Below, in pieces: positions 22,552 to 35,290 of a DNA stretch of 64,000 bases. The notes under the pieces are model-generated. The model searched no databases and was not told where the DNA came from. It saw only the letters and a list, made by a program, of their open reading frames with translations. Numbering within the stretch: position 1 is the stretch's first letter; every line of letters begins with the position of its first letter. Both the position numbers and the translations under genes were made by a program. Origin of the DNA: Diphasiastrum complanatum (taxonomy: Eukaryota > Streptophyta > Lycopodiopsida > Lycopodiales > Lycopodiaceae); assembly GCA_029204225.1 (NCBI GenBank), contig CM055109.1, positions 25,852,723 through 25,916,722 of the forward strand, read 5' to 3'.

Positions 22552-22552
<1 letters not shown>
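22216..22552 (+). repeat. truncated LTR
   Basis: It begins TGTCGCGAATAATTCGCG and matches the LTRs at 35536-35988 and 36257-36711 in reverse complement. Its left flank GAGATGGAC equals that of the 36257-36711 LTR, so both derive from one insertion. The last ~120 bp are missing, and the sequence switches straight to a 499-bp-type unit. Confidence 0.8.
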
Positions 22553-23633
<1,081 letters not shown>

Positions 23634-23643
23634 ACACTACCAC

Positions 23644-24873
23644 TTAATCTGAATCCTTGAATGCCTTGACCTTCAAACTAAGTTCTACACAGAATTTTCT
23701 GTCTGACTCCAAACTTAATGCTTTAGTAAAAACATCTGCTGTCATATCTTGCGTTCTACAGTACTGCAATTTGACCTCTTCGTTGAGAACTTTGCTTCTG
23801 ACGAAATGATACTTCAATTCAATGTGCTTACTCTTGGAATGAAATCTAGGGTGGGTTGATAAAGCGATGGCACTTTGATTATCACAAAATAATGTCGTCA
23901 GAGCATATTGATTCAGACCGATATTTGAGAGTAAATTCCTCAACCAAATTGTTTCTTTTGTAGCTTGAGAGGCTGCGATATACTCTGATTCAGTGGGAGA
24001 TAGAGCTATCGAAGATTGCTTGCGACTGTTCCAGGAAATTGGACCATTGTTGAGAAAGAATGTAAATCTGGAAGTAGATTTACAAGTGTCTACATCTCCT
24101 GCCCAACTCGCATATGTGTAACCACTGAGGAAATTGAGTTTGTCATTGCCGACTGCTCCGTAATAAATGAAAAAGTCCATAGTAGCTCGAAGATATCTCA
24201 TGATTTTGATAAGAGCCTTCCAATGTGTTATACCAGGATTAGTCATGAGAGAGCTGACTGCAAAAGCTATGTCTGGCCTGGTACAGATCATGGCGTACAT
24301 AAGAGATCCTATAATAGAATGGTAAGGATACTCACGCATCTGCTGCTACTCATGAATTGTTTGGAGACACTGGTCCTTTGACAATTTGAGTCTTGGTTCC
24401 ATTGGCGAGAGAGCTAACTTGCAATTGATCAGATTATATCTGACTAAAATGTTGTAGATGTACCTCTGTTGTGTAATGTAGATCAACTTCTATTTTCTAT
24501 CTTTGTGGATTTGTATACCAAGGCAGAAATGAGCTTCGCCCAGATCGGTCATGTCGAATTTGGAAGATAGCATTGTCTTCTCCTCTTTTATCAGATCGGT
24601 ACTGCTGCTGAAAAGCAATGTATCATCCACGTATAATGTGATAATGATAAAAGACTGTTGCACTGCTTTGAAGTAAACATTTGAATCTGAAGAGCTAGGT
24701 GTATAGTTGTGATCAATGAGAAAAGTATTGATCCTTTGAAACCATGCTCGAGCAAATTGCTTCAAGCCATAAAGTGCCTTATGGAGTTTACAAACATGAT
24801 TGTGCTTACTGTGAGAGATTTCAACTAGTTTAGTCATATTTTGGTAAATTGTCAATAAGAGGCCAAAACACAT
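23644..24873 (-). pseudogene. copia reverse transcriptase C-terminus and RNase H
   Basis: A minus-strand frame at 24873-24490 carries ALYGLKQFARAWFQRINTFL and LYVDDTLLFSSST. The downstream frame 24339-23644 carries RNase H motifs: WAGDVDTCKSTSRF, LSPTESEYIAASQATKE, FCDNQSAIALSTHPRFHSKS, and the tail MTADVFTKALSLES. A frameshift or short loss near 24340-24490 separates them. The family differs from the element at 7870-17859 and matches the remnant at 54541-54828. Confidence 0.85.
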
Positions 24874-24990
24874 TTTAGACTTAGAGATAAAACTTTTTGA
24901 AGTTATATTAGTTTAAAATACATTCAATAAACACTTTTTGAAAGTGTGGGAAAGTTGGTAGTCGAGTTTGAGAGAGATTCAAATTTGAAC
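24833..24990 (+). repeat. LTR fragment of the 62088-62736 family
   Basis: Its reverse complement resembles 62560-62700, sharing CTTTCCCACACTTTC, AAAGTGTTTATT and GTTTTGGCCTC. It lies in the opposite orientation to the module beside it, so a rearrangement joined them. Confidence 0.6.
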
Positions 24991-24994
24991 TTTG

Positions 24995-26310
24995 GGTACA
25001 TTGTAAACTTGAACAACACTTCTTTGCTGCTCCTTTGACCTTACTTGAGTCTTCAATAAGCTTCAAAAACCGATCCATAACATCTTTGCCAATTGTCTCT
25101 CCTTTGATGCTCTTGGCTAGCTCCAAATTGCCATATTTCCTTTTGTGTTGTTGAAGCCCTTTGAGACCAACCTCTTGATCTTCCTCTTGACAATCAAAGT
25201 CATTGAACAAACTTTGTTTTTTAGATCCATTACTTGATTTTATAGTATGAAAACCATGAGAACCAATATCCACTTGCATAGCATCATCTACACAAGAAGA
25301 TTTTCCAAAACATGTGAGTAAAGCAAAATGAGTCGCTTCCACTTGCTTACCTTTCTCTTGATCATCAAAGATATCATAGATATGAATATCTTCAGACCTA
25401 CCTATGGAAATACTCCCTCTCAAACATATGATCTAGATCCAACAAGATCTCATCAATGCTTGATCTCGAATTTCCACAAAGGTTAGTGAAAACAATGTCA
25501 CCAATGTCATCATCATAAATCAAAAGATAGATTCCAAACTTTCCATCCAACATGAAGTAGAGTAGGTGAAGATGAGAATCAAACTAATAAATCCAGCCTT
25601 CTTGAGTCCATAACAAACCTCAATAAGCTCACCAATGAGATCTCCCTTTCCTTGAAGAAATTGCCTTTCGATTTGCTCCATGTAGTCTTCTCCAACCAAC
25701 TTTTTGCCATCTTGGTCATGAGTGATCAATTCACAATCATAGAATCCTTTGAGTTGATGAAGAGATGTGAGATCCATGCCTTGGATCTTCCCAAGAACCA
25801 ATCTTCCATTGTTCTTTCCTTCATAAGACTCCCTCTTAATGATTGCATCATAAGAAGTAGAAACCTCAAAAACATTAGAAGCCATGAAAAAAATGATTAG
25901 TACCTTTGACATAAAGATGATTGAAGTACTCTCTTTTTTCAAAAAAGAAGTTCCACTCAATGTTTTAGGTAATGAATCATATAATAATGAATCTTCCTCA
26001 CTATCATTCACAATGACACCATTCAAAGTACATCCTACTTTGAATACTTCACATACTTGTCTTCTTCTTGACTTGTGACTATCTTCCTCACCAAGTCTCT
26101 TGATAGAACCATTTGATCTACTCTCTTTATGAAGACATGTGACTCCACTTGCTGGAAAAATGACTTTCTTGGACTCATCACAAAAGAATGTAGAAGAACC
26201 ACCTCCTCCATAAATGCACCTAGCAACATCTTTTTCCATATGATCAAAGAAATCATTAGCAACAATCTTTTCCAAGGAAGAACCTTCACCACCTCCATTG
26301 ATGAAGTTTT
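24995..26310 (-). pseudogene. second copy of the novel module (broken)
   Basis: Minus-strand frames 26275-25520 and 25423-24908 resemble the nested element's ORF after its Gag. Shared stretches include VCEVFKVGCTLN, MDLTSLHQLK, GKGD(I/L)IGELIEVCY and SSKVxGAA. A frameshift separates the two halves. Unlike the 10903 element it also contains QVEATHFALLT and SSCVDDAMQVD, which resemble the copia linker before RT. The 5' end is cut at about 26310 by a gypsy LTR. No recognisable enzyme motif is present. Confidence 0.75.
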
Positions 26311-27382
26311 ACAAGTAGAGGTGAGGAAGTCCTCCAAATCCAAGGTAGAGCCTCCAAATGTCCTCCAAGCAACCTGCAAGCTTCAAGATGCTCCCCAACT
26401 CCAAGCTAGGATGCCTCCACCTGCAAGTAAGGATCTACAAGCCTCCAAGGATCTCTCCTCCACCTGTGTCCCTACTCTTTAAACACAAAGATAGATAACA
26501 AGATGGCCTCAAGTATTCACCACCCAACCATAGCTAGATCCAAGCTCCAAGCAAGACCTATCTAGCACCCCCTTGCTAACCATAAACAAATCACAAGCAT
26601 TCCACAACACTCCATAGCATACTCAAGATCCAAACCCTACTTATGTCCCATACCATAAGCAAGATCCAAACCTCAAGCATACTACCACAAGAAAGCACTC
26701 TACACACTAGTAGCAACACTAGAGCATAAGCCAAGCAAACAAGAGAGATCTCCCCCTATGGGCGCCCTACTACCCTCATATAGATGGCCCATGGACCCCT
26801 CCAATGCACTATGGGGTTCCATGCTCATCCAATGAGAGAGAGAGAAGCCTAAGGGAGTTAAAGAATCTCCCAAAGCCTCCATAGGCTTATGGAATGTCAA
26901 GAGACTCCTTCCATAACCTATGACTCTTTGAATGCCTTTCTTGTGGGACAGTGGGAACTCAATGGACACTTTAAAAGGGCGCCCTCCTACTAGGTCCCAT
27001 TGCCCAAGTTGTGAAAGTATGCTTTGGTCCTAGACCAATAAAGTGATATGGTTCAAGGTTGAGGCCCAAGGTTTAGAAAAATAGTCATCCAATGACTTTC
27101 TAACACCTCACTAGGTTCCATACCTCCAAGAAGGCATAGACACCTACTTGCCCTTAACCAAGGACACTAGTACCTTAATCTAAGACACCTATCCTTAATA
27201 CTAAGGGTACCCCTTATCCAAGGGTCACGTGACTCCATACCTCCAACTAAGGTATAGTCACTTGTCTGTCCTTATCCAAGGACACATACCCTTAATCCTA
27301 AGGGTACCTTGCCATTTAGCCCCCAACACTAAATGGACTATTAGGGGTCTGAAGTACTGCTAGTTACATAGGTATGTAACAT
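26310..27382 (-). repeat. LTR of a second gypsy element
   Basis: On the minus strand, TGTTACATACC follows a purine tract (TTAGGGGGAAGGAA) after a chromodomain ORF, so this is a 3' LTR of about 1.07 kb. It contains internal repeats of CCTTATCCAAGG/CTTAATCCTAAGGG at 27150-27320. The distal boundary at about 26310 is set by the change to the novel module. Confidence 0.6.
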
Positions 27383-27397
27383 TCCTTCCCCCTAAAC

Positions 27398-27771
27398 TTA
27401 TATTTTTCCTTGTAGGGAAAAATTTGGAAAATTCTTCTGGAGATCAGCCTCCTTTTCCCAGGTATCCTCCTCTTCTGATTTGCCCCTCCACCTGACTAAA
27501 AATTCCCGAAGCACTCTACTCCGTAGAGTTCTCTGCCGGCTATTAACAATCGCCTCGGGTTCAGGTAGTCCACTCACGGACTCATCACGAAGAAGTTCCA
27601 CTAGATCTTCCACAGGGACCAGGGTCTCCCCAACCCCCAACGAGGGTTTCAACTTACTAACGTGGAAAACATGATGAATTCCAACATTAGCTGGAAGGTC
27701 TACTTTGTATGTGACCTTGTTTATCACTTGGATAACCTTAAAAGGACAGCAATACTAGGTGCCAACTTTGC
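27398..27771 (-). pseudogene. gypsy integrase C-terminus and chromodomain (second element)
   Basis: The minus strand reads INKVTYKVDLPANVGIHHVF then HVSKLKPSLG, the GPFKV..I..VAY.L.LP region of chromoviral integrases. A chromodomain follows (REFLVRWRGKSEEEDTWEKE), which guides integration into heterochromatin. Upstream, a stop interrupts the region just before YCCPFKV, and the sequence changes abruptly to another element's LTR at 27772. Confidence 0.75.
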
Positions 27772-28129
27772 ACAAGCCTTACCCTCGACCCTCACCTACC
27801 TACATCCTGAGGCCTAGATACTCGTCCTGACTTGACCACCAGTGGAAGAGCTCTTCATTCTCCAGGAGAGAATGAATGCTCAGCTCATGAAGATCCCCCT
27901 CTATATACATAGTCTAGGTGGGTCATCTCCCTCCATAGGAGTCACACATGATTAACGACACGCGACAGTTGTGCACACTGACACGGGTCCATAACAACGA
28001 GTCACCGCATGCCAATGAGATATTGACACGTGGCACCCAAAAGACCTATAGCTCCAGATCAGCATTCCGTCCCATAATTGAGACCGTCACCTCAAGTTTC
28101 CTTTTGCGTACCCTTATGGGTACGTAAAA
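27772..28129 (-). repeat. 3' LTR of the chromovirus, truncated
   Basis: It matches 34376-34725 closely (both contain CCACCAGTGGAAGAGCTC and ATTGACACGTGGCACCC). A purine tract (AGAGGGGGAGGG on the minus strand) borders it. The ~140 bp present at 34233-34376 are missing here. Confidence 0.85.
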
Positions 28130-28141
28130 TTCCCTCCCCCT

Positions 28142-28567
28142 CTAAGAGTCTCCTCCTAATGGGAGCAAGCCCGGGAAGTTTAGTCTTAAATAGTCCTCTC
28201 TCTCCCAAGTCTCATCGTCATCTGTCTTACCTTTCCAACGTACGAGAAACTCAGAAACCAAATGGTTTCTCAATTGGTGATGACGAATGTCAACAACTTT
28301 TTCAGGTACATTAGGCACAAAGGTGGACAGATCCTCGAGCTCAACTAGTTCACCTTCCGGAATTAGGGAATCCTTCCTACTAAGTCTTTCTTTTAAACGA
28401 CTTACATGGAAAAGAAGATGAACCCCAACCCCAATCGGAAGATCTAGCTGATACGCGACCGGGTTGATTTTCTTTACAACCTTATAAGGTCCGCTATATC
28501 GAGGAGATAGCTTATGGCATTTTTTCGTCCGGAGTACCTTTGAATCCTTAGGGATTTTAAGATACAC
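28142..28567 (-). pseudogene. integrase C-terminus and chromodomain (chromovirus)
   Basis: The minus strand reads SPRYSGPYKVVKKINPVAYQ, then FHVSRLKERL, and ends with the chromodomain EFLVRWKGKTDDDETWERED. Aromatic residues typical of methyl-lysine binding are partly present. A stop after LRLNFPGLLPLGGDS ends the polyprotein just before the purine tract. The domain is intact, but the integrase upstream is broken. Confidence 0.8.
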
Positions 28568-28589
28568 CCTAGTTTCGACCTCAATATCC

Positions 28590-29405
28590 TGAGGTGAACG
28601 ACCGCGATTAGCATAAAACTGAGCTCTATCCTAAGCGGTTCTCATGCTTTTCTTACCCACTGCATTTCTTGCATATCTTGTAGGAACTCAACTACAGCTT
28701 GCACCTTGAGACCTTTGAGACCGACCGAAACTGGAGAACGCGGCTGAAATCCATACATCAGCATAAATGGACTGAATCTGATGGCAGAATGCGTAGCACT
28801 ACTGTGCGTGAACTCAACCAAAGGGAGATACTTTTCCCAGTCAGACTGTCGGTGAGAAACATATGCTCTAAGCATATCCTCCAACGTCTGGTTAACTCGT
28901 TCAGTCTATCCATCAGATTCTGGGTGATCCGAAGAACTAAGACTAAGGGTTGTTTCAAGTTTTTCAAAAGCTGCTTGCGAGAACTTGCAAGTGAACTTGG
29001 AGTCACGATCCTAACAATATCATTCTGCAAACCATGCAATCTGAACAACTTTTCAACAGAAAGTTGGGCTAGTTCAGATGCCTTGATAGTTAATTTAGTT
29101 GGTATAAATTGCGCCATCTTGGTTAGCCTGTTAACCACCACCCAAATGGCATCGTGATCACTTCGGGTTTTAGGGAGTCCAACCACAAAACCCATTGAAA
29201 TACTTTCTCATTTCTTATTGGGAATTTCCAAGGGATGTAAAAGACCCGCAACTTTGAGTCGTTCCACTTTGTTTTGTTGGCATTGTTCACAACTTTGAAC
29301 ACATGCCTCCACATGACCTTTCATCTTAGGCCAGAAGAAATTCTGCCTAACAAGGTCAAGTGTCCTCTGTATGCATGGGTGACCAGCACAAGGGTTGTCA
29401 TGACA
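28590..29405 (-). pseudogene. gypsy integrase core (broken)
   Basis: A zinc-binding HHCC region spans a frameshift at about 29250-29405. The core begins with MGFVVGLPKTRSDHDAIWVV; family members have MDF here, where Asp is the first catalytic residue. The codon at 29190-29192 is GGT instead of GAT or GAC. A frameshift near 29000 moves the second Asp region out of frame. The third part (RAYVSHRQSDWEKYLPLVEF) is open again at 28642-28884. Integrase activity is excluded. Confidence 0.8.
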
Positions 29406-29408
29406 CTG

Positions 29409-30581
29409 CTACAGTATTTGGGCCCGCAAGTCTTCCCTATCCGACACACAAACCTTTCCCTTTTGGAAAAGCAGGCCATTCCTTATGGAATAGTCTTCAA
29501 GTAACTTATCATTACGGGATTGCTTGGGATCCTGCATCCCAAGGTCATCACTAGATCTAGAATTTCCTGTCAGGACATCTAGCCAGATGCGACCAAAAAA
29601 TCTATCGGTTCGACAAAGATCCTGTAGTGAAAGATACAAATCAGATTGGATCTCAGCAAAGCATAACTGATTAATCTCTCCAATCCGGCTCAAGGCATCG
29701 ACAACACCATTCAACGTACCTTTACGATACTTAATGTCGAAGACAAACTCTTGAATGAGTTCCGACCATCTAGCGTTACGGCCACAAAGGTCCTTAGCAT
29801 CACAGATATACTTAAGGGATTGGTGATCAGTCATTACCGTAAATCTGGCACCATAAAGATAATGCCTCCAGATTTTTAACGCGTGAATGATTGCAAAAAG
29901 CTCCTTCTCATAAGTAGAATACCTAGTCTGAGCAGGATCCAACTTCTTGCTTTCAAAAGCAACTGGTCTACCATCTTGATAAAGGACCGCTCCAACAGCA
30001 AAGTCGCTAGCATCCATATCAACCACAAAGGACTGATTAGGATCGACAATGTGTAAAATTGGAGCCGTAGAAACACAGTGCATGAGAGTCTCAAAACTCT
30101 CATTCATTTCATCAGTCCATATTATCAATGGACTTTTTCTGCGGCTACATTTTTTCTTCACCCCCTTAAGAATGTTCGTCAAGGGCAATGCTATTAAGGC
30201 ATAGTCCAAAATGAACCTGTGAAAGAATCCTGTGAAGCCCAAAAAGGATTTCACATCACGAATTGTCAAAGGTCTCAGCCATTCTCGCACCTTACGGACT
30301 TTGTCACAATCGATTTCAAGACCTTTATCCGATATGACATGGCCCAGGTATTTGAGTTTAGTTTGAAAGAACTCACATTTCGACTCCTTAGCATTGAGCT
30401 TTTCTTGCCTTAGAAGATCTAAGACAATACGAAGATGCTCTTCATGCTCCTCAAGGGTTCGACTATAAATTAATATGTCGTCCAAATACACCACCACAAA
30501 TTTGCCTAGATATGGACGAAGAATATCGTTCATCATCTGTTGGAAAGTGGCAGGCGCATTCGTGAGTCCGAAAGGTAACAC
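29409..30581 (-). pseudogene. gypsy reverse transcriptase (second half) and RNase H
   Basis: The 390-codon frame begins MLPFGLTNAPATFQQMMNDI, contains the catalytic VVYLDDILIYS, the connection LGHVISDKGLEIDCDKVRKV and FLGFTGFFHRFI. RNase H has VVDMDASDFAVGAVL, STYEKELFAIIHALK and MTDHQSLKY. It ends in the linker before integrase. This part is intact. It is separated from the first half of RT by one TAG at 30651-30653. Confidence 0.88.
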
Positions 30582-30650
30582 TAAAAACTCATAATGGCCA
30601 TATCTGGATCGAAATCCAGTCTTAGGAACATCTGTGTTCCTAATCCTTAT

Positions 30651-32083
30651 CTAATGGTAACCTGATCTAAGATCAATCTTGGAGAAATATTTAGCCCCAT
30701 TCAGACGATCCATAAGATCATCCATCCTAGGTAAGGGATATTTGTTCTTGATGGTTAAATCATTTAACTTTTTAAAGTCACCACAGAAACGTGTGCCGCC
30801 ATCCTTTTTACTAACTAAAAGGATTGGTGCTCCCCAAGGGGACTTACTAGGCCGTATGTGGCCCATCCTAAGGAGTTCTTGTAACTGCTTAGAAATTTCA
30901 TCCTCTTTATTGATGCTAACCCTGTATGGAAAAAGAGATACAGGTTGGCTTCCAGGAAGCAACTCAATCTGATGGTCAACACTCCTTTGGGGAGGTAGGC
31001 CATCAAGGATTTTATAAGGAAAAACATCGCTATAATCTCGCCTAAGTTTGTTAAATATTATTCCTTTAGGTGAATTAACACTTAAGGGATTATTTACAGG
31101 CACATTCAAAGGCAAATGCGATAAATCAATATTTAGACTCTGGACTGCATGGTCATCCACATAAATTTCATCTTTCAAAAAACAAAGATAAATTTTATTA
31201 CCAGAATCTTTCAAATATTCTACAGCTTCTAAAGCAGATACCAAAGGATCAAAAGGCCTATTTACATTGCCTTTTAGCTCAACTAATGAGCCTTTATGCA
31301 AAAAAGAAATACTATGAGTAACATAATCCTTTCTGAAAGACTTGTTTTTAGAATAAAACCATTCTTTTCCTAAGATTATATCTACGCTATCCAAGTTAAT
31401 AATATGAAAATCTAGTGGTTCAACATAATCTTGAATCTGAAGCGGTAGCTGAGGAACAAGCTGATCCCAAGCTTGTCGATCTTCCCCCGACGCCATTTTC
31501 ACCACATACAAGTGATTACTTGGCGCGGTAGCCGCCCCGAGCTTCTGCACCAGTTTAGCATTTATGAAGTTATGTGTGGAACCATCATCAAACAGAACAG
31601 ACACAGCTTGGCATCCTACAATTCCATTCGTACGAATGAGATCATGGGGGCCAAAAACAACTATATTAAAACAACAATTCTTGCAACTAGTGCCATCCTT
31701 AAAGGATAAATCAACAAAAGAAATACTAGAATTACCTGGCGCTTTAAAAGATTCAGGTTGCCCGTTAGATTTTTTTTTCTTTTTCTTTGAGCAATCTTTT
31801 GAAAGATGCCCCTTTTCCATGCAGGAGAAGCACAACCCGCCGGTTCTCGCCTTGTCGTAGTCGGCGCGCTCCAATTTGACGTGCTTTTTCCCGCCTTGGG
31901 AATCGGTGTCCGTCGTTTTGTCTCTGCCCCGCTTCTTGAAAAAAAAAAAATCTTTTGGTTTAGCCTTGTGCAAAACTTGCTCCTTGCGAGAGGCAAAATG
32001 GGCGTCATCGAAGATTTTTGCAAAGCGAACCACATCTTTGATTGTCTGCGGTTTGTTGCGCCGCACTTCTAGCTGAAATTTTT
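30651..32083 (-). pseudogene. gypsy Gag knuckle, protease and RT first half
   Basis: After the Gag end ([15 protein letters not shown]) comes the knuckle [14 protein letters not shown]. The aspartic protease segment reads [12 protein letters not shown], where the usual D-S/T-G triad is D-D-G. RT starts with [19 protein letters not shown] and runs to KIDLRSGYH, where TAG replaces a Gln codon (CAG by comparison with the family). That is a single C-to-T change. The next ORF continues the RT with little loss. Confidence 0.85.
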
Positions 32084-32458
32084 TTGGAAGCCCCAAAATA
32101 AAATTGGAAGCCCCAAAATAAAATGTAACTTTAACAGGATAGGATCGATTTGCGAGGCGAATCGAGGCAAATTTTCTTGGAATTCCTGGATATAGGCATC
32201 TAACGGCCTAGTACCCATCTGCACGGTGGCAAAACGCCACCAATGCTCAAAATCATCCAACACCGGAAGAAAAGCCGTTTTAAAGGCTTCTTGAAAGGCA
32301 TCCCATGTAGAAGGGGCAGTTGCCCTCTCCTTTAGATCTTGCCACCATGTAAACGCCTTACCGCATAAAAACATGAGAGCAGAAGCGATCTTCGTACTAT
32401 CAGGCGCATCGTGCATGGAAAAATGACTATTCCATCGATCTAGCCACGACAATACCAC
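32069..32458 (-). pseudogene. gypsy Gag N-terminal part, frameshifted
   Basis: The frame has the gypsy Gag pattern with KAFTWWQDLKERATAPSTWD and [11 protein letters not shown] perfect 20-bp tandem duplication at 32084-32123 (unit TTGGAAGCCCCAAAATAAAA) shifts the frame at LHFILGLP. Deleting one unit would restore the register with the next ORF. The true Gag start probably lies upstream of 32458 in a frame that I could not fix. Confidence 0.8.
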
Positions 32459-32459
32459 A

Positions 32460-34216
32460 TCGTGAAGCCGGTCTTTCTTTTCACTGAAAAGAATTCAAGA
32501 TTAAACATTGGATAAACGCCAACGAACCTCGAGTGCGTCGAAGAATGCCACTCTTGCTCAGCTGCGGCATGCTTGGCCTGCATTTCTAAAATTTTATTTT
32601 GCAGCATATTTAGGGCCTAAACAAGCTAGTTAGTATCTACATCAGGACGAGGAGGTGGTGAAGACGGTCCTTCACCCGAGGGCATAACTGGGTCCACGGC
32701 GCACTAAGGAAGAAGGCTAAGAAAAAATTGCAAGGGCTTTGCAACAAAAGGACTCAGAGAACTTGAGACCACTACTCAAGGAGACTAAGCCACAATAAGC
32801 ACCTCAATGATGGAAATGGAGCCTATACCCGGGTGGCGGGCCTTATGGTTGCCACCTAGCAAGCACATGGGCTCCAAAAACAAGTGGCATCCCCTTATGG
32901 GGTCCACCTACCCTCAACTCACATGGCCACCACCCTCTTTACGCCACCTCACCCAAGGGTCACTTGGGTCACGTCCCCACCCAACTTTTGGGTCACCGCC
33001 TTGACCTCATGGCCTTATGGCCTAAAGATAGACCTAAATCTCCTCTAAGGCTTGTCCTTAGTCAAAGGAGAAAGTGCAGGTACAACTGTACGTTCAGTGG
33101 AGGAAAAAACATGAAATTTCCTCCCCAAAAGTGAAAAGGATGAAGGATTTACCAATTTTTCTTTGTATGCAGGTGGAAAATTACAAAGAAATGGTTTAAG
33201 CCCATGAAAGAGACTAAGAGAGATAGAAGGAAGGCCACAAAGATCTGTACTTGCAGCAAGTACAGCTTGAAAGTACAGCTGTGTACTTTTATTTTATTTT
33301 CTTCCCCCTTTCTTCATAATTTTCATAAGCAAACCATGGTTCAATAATAGTTTTGTATCTTTGAAAGCTTGCAAAGTTAAATTCTAAACTCAAAGTTATT
33401 TATTAAAACTTTTTAAAACAAACTTTGAAAACGTAGCTTAAAGATTTAACATGTACTTGTAAGGTACATAATAGTTTAATGATGAGCTTTATTTATTTGA
33501 AGTTTACAAAGTTGAATAGTGAAGGTTTTAAGAGATAATAAACTTTGAGCAAAGAGTCTCAGATTCCAGAAAGTTTTACTTTCACTAAAGTTTAAACGTT
33601 TTTTTGCAAGATCCCATCCAAGGTACTTTATAAGAAGTACTTAGTACTTTTATAAAAGGCTTTTATTTTGTGAAAGGTACTTCTCTCCCCACTAAAAATA
33701 TAGAGAAGTCTGCGGCTGCCTTTTGAAATCTCAAGGCAAAGCCCAAGTACCTAAACGAACCCCTCCCTCAAAATTAAAAGCAGGCAATGCCTGCTCTTCC
33801 GCCTGCGTAGCCTGTGTACTGTTGTAGAAAACCAGAATTTGCCTGAGAGCTGTACGGATTCGCGCGAGCTGGCGCGCAGGTGCCCGACAACATTATTATT
33901 TTTATTTTATTTTATTTTAAAGAAAACTTTGAATGCAAAAAAAAAAAAATTTCGACTTCCAAAACTAAAATAACGAAATCGATTTTTGAAGTTTTTATAA
34001 AAACCGTAAAACATTAAAAGAAAACCCGACTACTACCACCGTAGCTGGTAAAGGTGGTTTGTTTTCAATCAAAACGACCTCAGATTGAGACAAACCAAAA
34101 AACAAAGTTGTTCAGATCGATTCAACGAAATCAACTAAGCCTTCAAAAACATGAACTAAAAGCTCAAGCCAACCAAAAACATAAGTTAGAGCAATTGCAC
34201 CTTATTCACAATGATC
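32460..34216 (-). other. long 5' leader of the chromovirus
   Basis: About 1.75 kb between primer site and Gag has no convincing gene. The part near 32700-33060 is GC-richer than the rest. The part near 33090-33960 is AT-rich with short A and T runs. Confidence 0.5.
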
Positions 34217-34232
34217 GGTGGCTCTGATACCA
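34217..34232 (-). promoter_or_regulatory. primer-binding site of the chromovirus
   Basis: On the minus strand TGGTATCAGAGCCACC abuts the 5' LTR, complementary to initiator methionine tRNA. Confidence 0.85.
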
Positions 34233-34730
34233 ACTATTAGAATCCCCACCGTCATGCCGGTCATTGCTAAAGCACAAACAAGTGACGAACGCTACGTTAC
34301 CACCCATCCATAGAGGTACTGCCACCATCAAGCAAGCTCGAATCTCATGTAAGCCATGGTGTCCCATACCACCATGCCTTACCCTCGACCCTCACCTACC
34401 TACATCCTGAGGCCTAGATACTCGTCCTGACCTGACCACCAGTGGAAGAGCTCTTCATTCTCGAGGAGAGAATGAATGCTCAGCTCATGGAGATCCCCCT
34501 CTATATACATAGTCCAGGTGGGTCGTCTCCCTCCATAGGAGTCACGCATGACTAACGACACGCGGTAGTTGTGCACACTGACGCGGGTCCATAACAACGA
34601 GTCACCGCATGCCAATGAGATATTGACACGTGGCACCCAAAAGACCTATAGCTCCAGATCAGCGTTCCCTCCCATAATTGAGACCGTCACCTCAAGTTTT
34701 TTTGTTGTGTACCCTTATGGGTACGTAACA
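34233..34730 (-). repeat. 5' LTR of the chromovirus
   Basis: On the minus strand it starts TGTTACGTACCCATAAGGG. It contains ACACGTGGCACC-type sequence in the part shared with the 3' LTR. The inner boundary is set by the primer site. Confidence 0.8.
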
Positions 34731-35290
34731 CCAGGAGTAGTACTACCAAAGGTAAGAAAAAAGTGCATGCTAGAGGGACAACCAGGAGCGAAGATGGGTC
34801 AGCAGGAACTGCACAATCCACAACCGGAGCAAGAGGAAGACCGCAAAGAGCAGCAGAAGGTAAGGGAGAAGAAGAAGAATCCAAAGTAGAGGACGAGCGC
34901 AAAGAGCAACAGAAGGTAATGGAGAAGAAGAAGAATTCGGAGAGGGCTAAAAGGCCAAACTTTGCACATGAAAAAGCAAACCACTCATCACACACTTGGA
35001 TTGCGACTTTGCACGTGAGGAGGGATCACGACTTCACACGTGAGGGGAAAAAAGAAACCCCTTCATCACACACTTGGAACAATCGCCATCGCGAGTTCGC
35101 ACGTGCGGGGGAAAAAAGCACCCCTCATCACACGCTTGGAAGAGACATTGTGCTTAGCCACACTTGCGAGGTCGCAAAGGTCGCAAAGCTTCTGGAACAT
35201 TCGAGGTCACGAAGGTCCCGAAGAAATCGAACATTTGAGGCCGCGAAGGTCCCAAATATTCTGGACATTCGAGACCCATCTAAATTTGTT
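34731..35290 (+). other. charged open frame with internal duplications, unknown
   Basis: A plus-strand frame (about 34766-35293) is Lys/Glu/Arg-rich. A ~45-bp segment (CGCAAAGAGCA.CAGAAGGTAA) occurs at 34842 and again at 34898. TCACACTTGG/CACACGCTTGG phrases recur four times at 34980-35140. I do not recognise a protein. The composition suggests decayed, repeat-expanded sequence. Confidence 0.3.

Larger units (their letters stand above)
27772..34730 (-). mobile_element. Ty3/gypsy chromovirus (minus strand), nearly full length
   Basis: LTRs lie at about 34233-34730 (5') and 27772-28129 (3', truncated). Between them are a primer site, Gag with a CCHC knuckle, protease, RT, RNase H, integrase and chromodomain in gypsy order. 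The 3' LTR lacks its last ~140 bp and joins directly to the integrase end of another gypsy element. Disabling changes include a Gag frameshift, a TAG in RT, and a Gly for the first integrase Asp. Confidence 0.85.

Noticed and set aside
27772-34730. Simple nested insertion of the chromovirus into the second gypsy element
   Set aside because: No target duplication, no gypsy sequence at the right flank, and the 3' LTR is truncated.
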